Source of the DNA: Brachionus koreanus
Lineage: Eukaryota; Rotifera; Eurotatoria; Ploima; Brachionidae
Length of the DNA stretch: 64,000 nucleotides
NCBI GenBank assembly: GCA_016987375.1
Contig: PJRA01000196.1
Span: forward strand, 1,364,705-1,428,704
Direction: 5' to 3'
In this document: in pieces, positions 23,220 through 34,089 of the stretch
How positions within the stretch are numbered: position 1 is the stretch's first letter
Layout: each line of letters opens with the position of its first letter
Translations under genes and position numbers: made by a program
The notes under the pieces: generated by a model
What the model was told of the DNA's origin: nothing
Database searches by the model: none
The model's input: only the letters and a program-made list of their open reading frames with translations

Positions 23220-23698
23220 ATAGTGAAACCTTGTTAATCCGACTTTATTCGAAGAGTCTGATTATGACGGATTATAGAGAATTCCGGCCGGACACTTAAT
23301 AATCCAGAATTAATAAATTTCTAAAAAATGTCTGAATAAAAGAAATTTTTATGTACAGAATTTTATTTAATATCAAATATTTTCATAGTTAACGGTTTTA
23401 GATTACTTATAACAAAAAATTATAAAATTTCATATTTAATTATTTTAAAAAAAAAATCGCTAAACTTGGTAAGATCCTAGTCCCATTCTTTTTTTAAAAT
23501 TATAAAGCCAACCGTTTGAGTATTTTCCATTCCGAATTCTAAACATTCACCAAAAACTTTGGCTTTTTCTTTAACTAAATCATCGTTGATGTTTAAACCA
23601 TGTGCCCTAACGTCGGAAATCCATAGCTTTAAACATTCTTCAATCATTAGGAATCTACCATTTGTTAACCGCTTTGTATCAATCTCACTACTAGCCAT
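23220..23698 (-). mobile_element. pogo/Tigger-type transposon relic with CENP-B HTH
   Basis: From ATG 23698 the minus strand encodes 74 aa: TKRLTNGRFLMIEECLKLW then LVKEKAKVFGECLEF, the CENPB-type helix-turn-helix of Tigger/pogo transposases. It stops at 23477 without a DDE catalytic domain. Near 23225, GTGAAACCTTGTTAATCCGA resembles a pogo/Tigger terminal repeat, marking the element's end. The rest is deleted or replaced by the adjoining LINE piece. Confidence 0.7.
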
Positions 23699-23739
23699 CT
23701 TTTGTTTGCAACCCAGTCCACAAAGAGAATAGAAATTTT

Positions 23740-23955
23740 TTTCAAAATTTTTCCATCCAAACATGTAAGACCTAAATATTCTATATTTTCTGCATCTGTC
23801 ACCTTGCTTTTACTCAAAAAAAAACAAAACTTATCCATAGATTTCTCTTTACTGAAAGTAAGTGCAGTAGATTTATTGGCATTGAAGTCAAACTTCCATA
23901 ATTTAACGAGTTGTTTAGTAACATTTGAAGAGAAAAATGCAAAGCCTAAAAGCAA
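23740..23955 (-). mobile_element. Reverse transcriptase fragment
   Basis: Encodes LVKLWKFDFNANKSTALTFS then AENIEYLGLTCLDGKILKK, the post-catalytic RT region (W--NFNA-KS and YLGL motifs) of a LINE. It abuts the pogo relic in a different frame, so one element landed in, or recombined with, the other. Confidence 0.6.
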
Positions 23956-24284
23956 AATAAATTTTTTTAATCCATTTCATTTTTTTTCAATTTCTTTTGG
24001 TTTAAAGTGAATTTTTCAAAACTTCACTTACTCATTTAAAGTAAAATTTACTATTTTACTATTTTATACTTGCATACTTAAATAGCATCTTTCTAATGAT
24101 TTTTAGACTCTCAATAGCCTAAGTCATATTTAATTTTAAAAAAAAACAGAATTGAGAATGATGTCTTTTTTTTGTTTATTTAATTCAAAAAAATTTTCTA
24201 CGTTGAAAATTTAAAATTAAAATTTTGAAATTTTGGCTACTGCAATGTGATTAATAAAAAAAATGCCTATCAGCAACAACAGTA

Positions 24285-24720
24285 ATAGTGAAACATGTCT
24301 AGTTAAAAGTTTAAATTTATTAAAGTAAAAAGGGTACAAGAATAATCTAAAAAATTTAATTGTGGTCATACAAGCCTTCAGAGGAAGAAAATGTCAAGTA
24401 GACCAGCCATTCTTGACACTTTGGCTACGGCTGTTGAAAACACCCCAAGCTACATACTAGCCAATTATCAAGTGACCTTTACACTTAGCGATCAATGAAA
24501 TGAAGCCAATAGACAATGCTGAGTTGAGTTAATGATCGGACCCATCTTAACAAGCTTAATCAGTTATGAAAAGAGGAGCTTTTGATAAAAAGGTGGTAAT
24601 GTGTGTTTGGTCAAATTTCTAAGGGGTAATACACTTAAAGCTCATTTCAAAACGGCATTTAACTGTCCAAGACCAAATTTAAGAAGAGTGTTGTGAATTT
24701 TTGGCTCCAAAAGCCGAATG
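24285..24720 (+). mobile_element. mariner-type transposase relic
   Basis: Broken reading frames give SSRPAILDTLATAVENTPSY (second helix-turn-helix region) and RGAFDKKVVMCVWSNF, stop, GVIHLKLISKRHLTVQDQI, matching the K-VMLCVWW--GVIHFELL region of mariner enzymes. A related copy on the opposite strand is in CPT1 intron 2 (39310-39690). Confidence 0.65.
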
Positions 24721-24858
24721 ATTTTTAAATTAATTAATAACAAAAAAAAATAAAATAAAAAGTTAGATCTTTATTTTTTATTTATCTAAAATTAAAATCT
24801 AAATACTACAAAAATATTTTGTCACAGATTAAGAAAAAACTAATAACACATCTTCAAA

Positions 24859-26640
24859 TTATTTAAAAAAATTTCTATTTGCTTTTTTGGCTCTATTGAA
24901 GTTTCTGCTTAGAACATCTGTCAATGTAGAAGATTTTGCCTCTTCATCCATGTCATATACTGCGTTCAATTCTCTATTTATTTCTGGCATTTCATAATTG
25001 TTTCTAGAACTAAAATAGCTTATTTGTTGTTGTTTATAACGCGCTGCTCTAATGTTCGACTTGGTCACTTGATTAGAAGCTTTTTGAGCAAAGTTTGCGA
25101 ATAGCATTTCTCTTGACAAAATTTCACGTTCAGCTTTCTCTCTATCTCTGGTAAATTCTTGCGTTTTAACAAAAACTTTCAACGCCTTGGCACCATTAGG
25201 CATTGTGTAAATGACCTGCAATTGAAATGGCAGTTTTTCTAAACTTTCCGATTTTGTTTTGTCGCCATTTTGATTTAATCGCCTAATGCCAAACTCATAC
25301 GTAATCTCTGAGCCCATATTTACATTACCAATATTTTTGTCAAGAATGCTTTTCCTTATTTTTTCAAGTTCATTTTTGGCTTGAGCATCAGCGGACTCGT
25401 AGGCATTGGCCTCAGCCGCTTCATAAGCATTATCTCTTATGTACAAATATTTGTTATTTACAATCAATTTGGTCTTTACATCAGTGGCAATTGTTCTATT
25501 CTCCAAAATAGATTTGAACTCTTCGCTTAAATTAAGAGGATTTACAATATTAATGCTTCCATTTGTCAAATCGGCAACCTTGCCAAGCAAAGCCAATTTA
25601 CAGTCGGTTCCTTCCATTGTGATCACATTAACAACAACACCTTTGCTTTTGGCAAATCTGGCCAATTCTTCATAGAATGCTTCTGAACTTGCATCGTTTC
25701 TTCCCAATGAACCAATGCCAACATTTGCGCAACCATCAGTGCACAGAATTATCTGTGAGCCCGCAAGTCTACTTGCAAAACCAATGCAAAATGTTAGAGC
25801 TGGACCCAGTGCTGTCATTCCGTCTGTGCGTAATGATTTGATTCTTCTTTCCAAAATGGGATGCGAATCTTTAACTGGCCTAAGATCGCCATTTTCATTG
25901 TTGGCTTTTGCTAGAAGTTCTTCTTTGTTTTCCAAAATTCCTGAGTCCAAACCATTAGCTTCTGATAGGCCAAAGCTAAATCGAGTTGGCATTGACGTAT
26001 TTGAACCTCCCATAACCAATTCATCCCTTGAAGATCCATCTGAATAAAATTTAACCATATTAGAAAACGTGCTCAGAGCAACTCTTTTTTTTGGCTCAAG
26101 TGATTTGAGCATGTTTAAATTTTCAATGCATGCAACTTGAACTGCGGCAAGGCGCGTCATTCTTTGATTAATTCCAGAGCTGCCATTTTCAGAAACATAA
26201 GTATTCATGCTTCCTGATATATCAATGCAATAAATTAAATATTTATCATCACCAATTGATGCATCATCTTCTGATGAAGATTGCGCAGGATTTTCCGGAG
26301 CTGGTTCAATCAAAAAAGTAACTTCATCTTGGTCAGGAACTTGATCCAAAGTTGAAATATTTATTTCGTTCTCTTCATAGCAATATTCACACTTCCAATT
26401 TTTAAGGTCACTGCTTATGTTTACTCGACTGGTTAAAATAGCTTCACATTTTCTACATTTAATAGGCTCACCGGCAAACATTTGATTTGTGGCAATTAGT
26501 TTGTCAAAGCAGAATGATATGATGTTTGTATCTGCTTTACGTATATGCTTCATCTTTAATTTAGAGCTGTCCATGTCAACATCTTCGTCATCTGAGCCTT
26601 CAAAGCCATAATCATATGCATATTTTGAACAAAAATCCAT
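24859..26640 (-). CDS. Sec23/24-type zinc finger and vWA protein (cpRas1-related)
   Basis: A single-exon 593-aa intracellular protein. An acidic N-terminus is followed by a four-cysteine zinc ribbon of Sec23/Sec24 type (C62, C65, C84, C87: KCRKCEAI and WKCEYCYEE). Then comes VTFLIEPAP and a von Willebrand A domain (about 133-385) with an intact MIDAS: DISGSM at 140-145, the Thr of DGMTALGPAL, and CTDGCANVG. The order matches the non-GTPase part of circularly permutated Ras protein 1 as named in Dictyostelium, but I see no Ras G motifs. The C-terminal 200 aa are helical and charged, with AYEAAEANAYESADAQAKNE. No signal peptide or membrane segment. Function unknown; metal-dependent protein binding is likely. 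Confidence 0.78.
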   Translation of the reverse strand: MDFCSKYAYDYGFEGSDDEDVDMDSSKLKMKHIRKADTNIISFCFDKLIATNQMFAGEPIKCRKCEAILTSRVNISSDLKNWKCEYCYEENEINISTLDQVPDQDEVTFLIEPAPENPAQSSSEDDASIGDDKYLIYCIDISGSMNTYVSENGSSGINQRMTRLAAVQVACIENLNMLKSLEPKKRVALSTFSNMVKFYSDGSSRDELVMGGSNTSMPTRFSFGLSEANGLDSGILENKEELLAKANNENGDLRPVKDSHPILERRIKSLRTDGMTALGPALTFCIGFASRLAGSQIILCTDGCANVGIGSLGRNDASSEAFYEELARFAKSKGVVVNVITMEGTDCKLALLGKVADLTNGSINIVNPLNLSEEFKSILENRTIATDVKTKLIVNNKYLYIRDNAYEAAEANAYESADAQAKNELEKIRKSILDKNIGNVNMGSEITYEFGIRRLNQNGDKTKSESLEKLPFQLQVIYTMPNGAKALKVFVKTQEFTRDREKAEREILSREMLFANFAQKASNQVTKSNIRAARYKQQQISYFSSRNNYEMPEINRELNAVYDMDEEAKSSTLTDVLSRNFNRAKKANRNFFK

Positions 26641-27330
26641 TTTAAAAGTATTTTATTTTCTCAAATTTTTTCTTAAATTTCTGGTTTTTTTCTAAACTAA
26701 AAAATCGTTCAATTTATATTAAGTTATTTCAAAACATTGTGAAATTTATTAATTATAAAAAATGACTAAAAATTATGTTAAAAAACAATGAGATTAAGTT
26801 CTTGACATTATGATTCAACATTCATTTTTCTAAATTCATCTTTTACAGTGTTTAATTGCAAATCAATCTGATAAAACACTCCTCAAAATCTAAGATAATT
26901 TATTTAATGAAAAAATATTCAATCAGACTTATGCAATAGTAAAAAATAGTCATCATAAAATTTTTTTTAGTTTTTTTATAAAAAAAAGTCATATTATTTA
27001 TTACCTTTTTTTAAAGTTGAAATTTTAATTTAAAAATTAAATGTCAAAATTAATTAGGTTAAATTAATCAATAATTTTATAGTATTTTTTTTTTCATATT
27101 AGAGTTTTATCTTCTAAAAGACTCCAAAAAAAAAAGTTGTTTTTAAGTCTTTTCATAGTCAAGCCATTCGTTTTAATCAAAAACTTAACTTTGACTATGA
27201 ATTTTGAACCACTCTGGTCAAAAATTCAATTCAAAAAGTTTTAAAGATTAGAGGATTTAATTAGATACGCGATTTTCAACTATTTATTTCAGTAAAACAA
27301 ACCATTTTAGTTTGCAACACTAATTGAACT
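26641..27330. other. AT-rich spacer upstream of the vWA gene
   Basis: No coding sequence. Contains poly-T/poly-A runs only; presumably the promoter side of the minus-strand gene. Confidence 0.5.
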
Positions 27331-27359
27331 TTTTGTGTCAGACTAACAGACATTATTTA

Positions 27360-27790
27360 TTTATTCATTTGTAAATCTGAATCAAGCGTTAGCCCCTTCA
27401 GAGAAAAATAAAAATAAAATTACATCAAAATAAAATGATTAAAATAAAAGTTAAAAAAAAATAAGAATTTAAAAATATATTTAAATAAGTGAAATGTCAG
27501 AAAGAAATAAAAAAAAAAAAAAAAAATTATTTCAATTTAGAAAAAAGAGTTTATGACATGGTAGCAATTACACAATGGAGTTGGATAGTTAACAAATCTA
27601 GATTCGAAACCTCATCTGAATTCATTTACCAGTCTAAGAAATAATGGGACAGGATTAGTAAGTCCAACCCTGACATATCTTTCGCTTAATTCAAAAAGCC
27701 GGTTCCTAATTGTATGAATTTTTTATTTTATTTGGGCCTCGTGGTATAAAATTCTTGATGGGATGTCAAACCTTAGAGTTTTTATTAATT
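27360..27790 (-). mobile_element. LINE C-terminal relic
   Basis: Minus-strand translation gives LRFDIPSRILYHEAQIK, then NRLFELSERYVRVGL. This aligns with the LINE at 15675-15971 (ILHHEALNK and NRLFELSERYVGSG). Sequence at 27390-27420 matches the 3' tail of that LINE on the same strand. Confidence 0.7.
27555..27625 (+). mobile_element. Possible tRNA-derived SINE head
   Basis: GGTAGCAATTACACAATGG followed by CTAGATTCGAAACC resembles pol III A and B boxes about 40 bp apart. It lies within the LINE relic region. No cloverleaf can be drawn with confidence. Confidence 0.3.
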
Positions 27791-27799
27791 TAACTTTAT

Positions 27800-28560
27800 T
27801 AATAATTCACTTGAACTGAACAACGAATTAGAACAAATAAGTGATGATGAATTCGATTATGTTCAGCCGCCATTAGAAGGGTTGGTTTGTGGTTTCGAAA
27901 CTTCGGAAGATTCTTCTTCCGAACTTCAATAATCCAACTTCTAACGGTGAAATGGAGCATCGAATCCCTCGCTCAGCTACATTTACGCTAAATTCAGAAG
28001 ATATAAATTCCTCTAATCATATTTATTTTGGAAAAAGGAAAATGTTATAGATGGAGTTCTAATCCTCAATATTACCCGAATGTATATGATGAACAAAATC
28101 ATCAATCAATGCTCAATTCGTGTGTTAGAAATTGTACCAAAATGAACCATTTTTTTTCTTATTTTTTTGATTATTCAATAATTATGAAAATTGTTTTATA
28201 CACTATAAAAGAATTAATTAAAAAAATAGCATTTTTAGCTGGGTCAAAAATGACCCATTATCGTCAACAACGTTATTTTTTCTATTTTCGACGGATAAGG
28301 GTTAAAGAATAAACAAACAAATAAATTGTGGGATCATTCTTTTTTAAAATATTTTGTTGATTTATCAATTCAAATACTAAAATATACTGCAAATGAAAAT
28401 CAATGTGGTTTATTAAGACAATTTGGAAGAAGTACTGAAGAATTTTTGATTAAAAAAAACTACTTTTGACACTTCACGACCCGAAATTTTTTTGACGGAG
28501 AATATTTAATTGAGAATTTTCGCAACTAAAGGCAGCAAAAGATTGATTTAGATATTTTAA
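27800..28560 (+). mobile_element. Decayed DNA transposon, possibly piggyBac-like
   Basis: Short coding islands are separated by stops: an acidic SDDEFDYVQPPLEGL, then FWKKGKCYRWSSNPQYYPN, then FVDLSIQILKYTANENQ with RSTEEFLIKK. The acidic head, G--YRWSSNP and F-D---IL--T-NE patterns recall piggyBac proteins. A GGGTCAAAAATGACCC palindrome at 28240-28255 is like motifs near piggyBac ends. Assignment is tentative. Confidence 0.4.
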
Positions 28561-28923
28561 TTCTACAATTAGACAAATTTAATCTTTAATCTTAAACTTT
28601 TAAATACTTCTAAATTACTTTATTTTAAATTTTTGTTGATATAATAAATAACAAACATTAGCAAGGGGACTGTAAAGAAGGCTTTTGTGGTTTGGGCAAG
28701 TCCCGGGAAATTCCCAAATTTATTTTTCTAGCAATAATAAGATATTTTAATTGATTTATTGTACAGAAAATCGTGATTTATATTTAATTTGGTGTAAATG
28801 CTGTAATCATAATAGCTGTATGAGTATATGCATTTTAAAAAAGTAAGCAAAAATGATCAAAGATAAAAAATAGAAAAATTAATTTATTTTAGATGAATAT
28901 TAGAATCGAAAATAAATTAAAAT
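28561..28923. other. Spacer
   Basis: No gene seen; the 3' flank of the amine oxidase gene. Confidence 0.5.
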
Positions 28924-30723
28924 TTAGAAAATTTTTGCCAAATTAAATTTGAAATTAAGTTTTTTAAATAAATAAATTGAAACACCACAAACAAGACCTG
29001 TTTTAATCAAAAACTTGGAATAAAATATCAAATTGTTTTCATTAGACATTTTCTTATCCATATCTAATGCTATTTCTTTTTGAAAATAGTAGGTTTTTTC
29101 ATATTCTACATTGATATTTGAATCATTTTTGTAAAGAGTATACAAAACTTCATTTGCAGCTCGTTCGCCACTCTCAACTGCACCATCCATGTATCCCTGC
29201 CAAACAGTTGCCGATTCAGTGCCAGCAAAGTGAACATTTTGAAATGGTTCTCTAGTTGCTCGTGCATAATCTTTCATTACGCTACCAGTAACAACATTGA
29301 AGCATGGACAGCCTCCATTAAATGGTTCATAAGCCCAATTCTTTTCCACATATTCTACGTAATCTCTGGCTTCTGGACCGTACATTCTGGCCAAATCTTC
29401 AATAACTTCTTGTCTTCTTAGCTCGAATGATTGATCAGCCCATTCAAGAGCCGTATCAGCAGCTATAAAACCTATTAGTGCTGGTTCGCCATCTTCATTT
29501 GTGCCATCAAACACTTCATTTACTGCTCCGAAAGTGGGCATTTTTCGATTAAAGTTAATCTTGTTCATTTCGTTTTTATAAGCTTCTCTAAATCTTTCTT
29601 CATTGATCCACTTTACCGAACCATCATATGTGCCTTCTCCAGACAAACCTTTACTTCTCCAAAAATGAGTTTTATATGTGACCAAAAATTTGATATAATT
29701 TCCAACTTGGAAAAATTTGAAAAAATTTCTTTTGTAATAGGGCAATTCAGGTGTAAATTTTACATTTATATATTGATTAACTGGTATTGTGCTAATTACT
29801 TTTTTGGCTCTAAATTGTGTTTTTTCGTCAGTGAGTGTATTTCGTGTTATTATACAAACTGGTTCTTCATCATTTATTTCATCTTGAATAACTTCTAAAA
29901 CTGCTTCGTTTAGCAAAATTTTAGCTAAATTTTGTACAGATGTGGAAACATTTTGAACATATTGAAGACACTTTTCAGATATTTGTTGCGTACCGCCACA
30001 AACTCTTTTTTCCTGGGCACATCCTTCATCTGAATAAGTAATAGCTTCGACATTGCCACCACCTGCTCTCACATACATCATGCCAAATAAAGCATTAACT
30101 TGATCCAATTCAAGGCCATAGATAGTCCTCATGTTTGAGGTAAAAATTGACCTAACTGTGTCAGTCATTGATTTTGAGTATAAATATTCTTTAGCACTTT
30201 TTTTGTCCAAAAATGTAGCCAATTTCTTGTCACTAAACGGATGAATAGTGCTGATTTTTTTTAAATCCTTGTTCACTCGCCACATGTACAATTGCATGTC
30301 AATCCAGCTCAACAATGACGAGCAAGGAACACTTGAATTGTAAGTGGAAATTTTTCCATTAGCTTCAAGAAGCTTTTGGCCATCATCAAATTGACGATAT
30401 GTTTGTATTCCCAACTCTTTCATCAGTTTGGTTACATTTTTTTGTGAATCACTGACCCATTGTCCACCAATGTCCCATCTTGAGGTCTGATTTTCTTTCG
30501 AACATTTGACATCTATGGTCTGAGTTCGGCCGCCAAATCTCTCTTTAGCCTCGAGTACCAAAATTTTTATGTTATTGCACTTTTTTTTCAGCTCATAAGC
30601 GGCATTTGATCCGGATATACCCGCACCAATTATGATCACGTCATACACCTCTGGATCAATGTTTTTGACTGTGTTGGTGCTCATTTCATTAAGCTTGTTT
30701 AGACTAACAAAATAAATTTTCAA
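28924..30723 (-). CDS. Flavin monoamine-oxidase-like enzyme, tail-anchored
   Basis: A single-exon 599-aa FAD amine oxidase that should deaminate amines to aldehydes, making NH3 and H2O2. The Rossmann motif is DVIIIGAGISGSNAAYEL (28-45), followed by LEAKERFGGRTQT and DIGGQWVSDSQKNVTKLMKE. The C-terminal FAD segment is VHFAGTESATVWQGYMDGAVESGERA. NGGCPCF (about 469-475) sits where MAO-A/B have SGGCY, whose Cys binds FAD covalently; C472 is the candidate. A hydrophobic stretch near the C-terminus (about 565-587) with basic residues after it fits the mitochondrial outer-membrane tail anchor of MAOs. The start may instead be the ATG at 30684 (MSTNTV). Polyamine or L-amino-acid oxidase remains possible; substrate is not readable. 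Confidence 0.83.
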   Translation of the reverse strand: MKIYFVSLNKLNEMSTNTVKNIDPEVYDVIIIGAGISGSNAAYELKKKCNNIKILVLEAKERFGGRTQTIDVKCSKENQTSRWDIGGQWVSDSQKNVTKLMKELGIQTYRQFDDGQKLLEANGKISTYNSSVPCSSLLSWIDMQLYMWRVNKDLKKISTIHPFSDKKLATFLDKKSAKEYLYSKSMTDTVRSIFTSNMRTIYGLELDQVNALFGMMYVRAGGGNVEAITYSDEGCAQEKRVCGGTQQISEKCLQYVQNVSTSVQNLAKILLNEAVLEVIQDEINDEEPVCIITRNTLTDEKTQFRAKKVISTIPVNQYINVKFTPELPYYKRNFFKFFQVGNYIKFLVTYKTHFWRSKGLSGEGTYDGSVKWINEERFREAYKNEMNKINFNRKMPTFGAVNEVFDGTNEDGEPALIGFIAADTALEWADQSFELRRQEVIEDLARMYGPEARDYVEYVEKNWAYEPFNGGCPCFNVVTGSVMKDYARATREPFQNVHFAGTESATVWQGYMDGAVESGERAANEVLYTLYKNDSNINVEYEKTYYFQKEIALDMDKKMSNENNLIFYSKFLIKTGLVCGVSIYLFKKLNFKFNLAKIF

Positions 30724-33700
30724 AATATCTCATTTATTTATAGACCAATGTCAAGCACGCCGAATAATCAGGTTATTTTTCAATTCTCATCATAGCTGTT
30801 TATCTAGCAGTTTTATTTTTTATGTGATAAAGTATAGCTGTAAATTATTCTATGGTTAAAGATTTTAATAGATGATAAAAGAAACCTTCAAGGTTTTAGA
30901 CGTTTTTAAATTAATTCAATATTTTCGATAAAAAAATATGTTTGAGATAAGAAATTTCTTTCAAGTTATTTAATTTTATTTTTAGTAAATTACTAGAATT
31001 TATTTTGATTCAATAGTTTTATCTATTTGAGTTGAGATTTTTTAGTTTGGTCAGAGAATGTTTTTTTTTTTGGCGACTCGTACTCTCAGAATTAATTTTA
31101 AAATTTAAAGGACAGCTTAATGAAATTTAGGCACAATGTTCAAGGTCGGTGGGTGTTCAATTTTAATCTTAAAAATAAAAAAGCAAGAATTACCACTCAT
31201 TCAAAATAGTAAAAAGATAAAAATTTTGAAATTGTGGATTTTGGAATTAAAAAAAAAAAAACAAAAACAAAAAAACTTCAACCCTAATTTATAAAAATAT
31301 TGAATTAATATTAATTCTAGTAATGTTAATTGATAAATTTCAAAACGAAAAAAGCTTTAATTTTTATTTTTATCTGGCTTATTCCTGAAATTTCTCAATC
31401 CAGCACTAATTTTACTTAAATTTTCAAAAAAAAATCATGATTTTGCCAACAAATGTTATTTTGTCTAATTTTTCGAAATAATTTTGAATGAATGCTTTTA
31501 AATATTTTGAATTTTGATAGCTTTTATAAGCTCTCAATTTGTACTAAATTTATTTATAGTTTAGTTTTCTATTTTATATTAAAACTGTCGTTTTTTAAGA
31601 AACTTAGTTCTAATTTGAATTAAGATACGATCTATCTAATAACCGTAAATATCAAGCGATTTTTAGATTAATAACTTCAGGGATGGAAGATTGTTATGTC
31701 ATTTTTTATACCTTCATAATATCTCGAGATTTTTTAGCAGATAGATAGACTTTTTGAAATATTTATGTCGCCTAATCAAAAGATCTGTTTTTTGGTTCAA
31801 AGAAATTTTTTTTATGGATCATTTTCTATTTAATCAATTTTATTATCATTTTTATTCATTATATTTGATATTGTAAAATTCAAATGCAAATAAAACAAAA
31901 ATTCTTCCTATTTTGATAAATTAAAATTTACTAAAATAAAATATTCTTAAACAGATTCTGCATAAAAAGCATTTTTCTAATTTAAAATAAAATTTTAACC
32001 TTCTATTTTTTAGCAAATCAACTCAATAATAATCAAATAAAATCACAATGATTTTTTATTTTCTGTCCTTTTTTTTTGCATAAGAATAAATATTTCAAGT
32101 AAAATAACTTATTAAAAATATTTATTTTCTAAGAGAATTTTATTTATTAAAATTAGAAAAATTTTTCTTTTGATTGTATTAGAATTTCACAATACCATAT
32201 TTATTTATTTTATGGTTTGAACAGTAAGTGGGTTTAACTGGTTAGATATTAAAACTGGTTTTTTAAGAAACTAATAATTTAGTTCTAATTGAGTTATGAC
32301 ACAATCTATATGATAACAGTTAATTTTAAAAGCCTAATACTTGTTAAAATTTTACAAAAAATAATAATCTTATCCATTTTTAAATATCATATCGACTAAT
32401 TTTAACAATTAAATATTTACTAAGTGTAGTCTTTCCATATGAAAATTTTGATTAAAAAGAAAATTAAGATTAATTGATGATGTTTTTAAATTTGGATGCT
32501 TAAGAGAAAAATCAAATTTTTAAATTATTATAAATTTAATTAACAAAATTGTTACCGACCTTTATTTATACAGGTTTTTATTTTTAAAACTTTATTGTAG
32601 TATAAAGCACGAAAAAAAATATTCATCTTATGAAATTCTTCTACAAAAGTGTCTACTATCAAAAGGAAGAAGCTGCGTTCTATTTGTTTTTTTTATTGAT
32701 AAATTCAAAAAAGTTAACAAAAAAAAAGCAAAATTTTTTTAGGAATTTTTTGTCTATAACTAAAAATTTTCTACTATTCTCTCTTACATAATGTGTATTG
32801 TTTAAATTCTTTTTGAAATGTTCATTATAATTAGATCTTTATTTTCAAAAAAAATTCTTCTTTCAACGAGAATATACAAACTGAATTCTTTTTTAATTTT
32901 TTTGTTTTCATTCTTTAAAAAAAAAATTAAAAACTAAATTAATTTTAACGCAATATACAAAAATATGAGATGCTTAGAAAAAATACTAAAATACTTGAAA
33001 TTAAATATATTTTGTCATTTTTTGATATATTTACTAGTAAAAAGATTAGATATTTTAAATTTGGTTCAAATTCCATTAGCATGAGTTTTAGCAAGAAAAA
33101 TAGACAAATTTTTATACAAGAATTCATGAATAAATGATTATTTATTTAATTAAATAAAAAATTAAAATACGAAATTTTTTTAAAATTTCTTACCACGTTT
33201 TTTTCGTATTGCGAAAAAAATGGTGATGTCTATTTAATGACTAATATAACTGTTCAATTAGTTCTTTTTCGTAGAATACTAATAAAATTTAATATAAATT
33301 TTTATTTATAAATTGAAAAAATTAAAATAAAAATAAATAATGTTGTTCAGATGAAATTTATTCATTAGATTTTTAAATTAGAAACTCACTTGGAATCTTG
33401 AATTTCTTTTTACGACTATTTGTTCTATTTATTGTATAGCGTTATTGTTTTTAAACAAAAGGTACAAAGTCTAAATTAAAATAAAAATTATGCTAAGTTA
33501 TCTTCAAAATTTATACTAAGTGGCACAGTTTTTTTCTTCTCATTTAGTTTCAGAATTCTCTCCTACTATCAAGTCATAATAATAAATTTTAAAAGTAGTA
33601 ATTATTCAATTTTTCGTTTAAAATATAAAATTAGTCTTTTTTTAAAAGACATAAATAAATGCCACTCATTATTTTTAGTTGCTTAGTATCTAGCTTGCAT

Positions 33701-34089
33701 ACAGTCAAAAATAAAATTAATTGTTTTTGAAAATTATTTTTAAAATTTTTTATTTTGATCGATCAAAGTCTAACACTTGTAAGCATATGTTTCAAATTGA
33801 GTTCAAATAACAAAAAAAAAATTTTTTTTTCCAATGTGTTTTTGGTTTGTTCGATGTCAATCTAAACAAAAATTATCTTTATTATTTAATTTCTATTTTA
33901 TTTTAATAAAAATAATAATAATAATAAATAAAAATGACCTTAAAAAAAAATATTTTTTTTATGGTTTGTACTCATTGTTTATCACAAATTTAGACTAAGA
34001 ACTTTTATCATAAAAATCTTGTTTTTTTTTTTTTAAATAATAAAAATCAACTAAATTCTGCTCATTTAGAAGAATCTCTTGAATAAATA
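30724..34089. other. 3.4-kb gene-free region
   Basis: Very AT-rich. I find no ORF with coding character, no transposase or RT motif and no RNA gene. It separates the divergent MAO-like and CPT1 genes, so both promoters must lie here. Confidence 0.5.
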
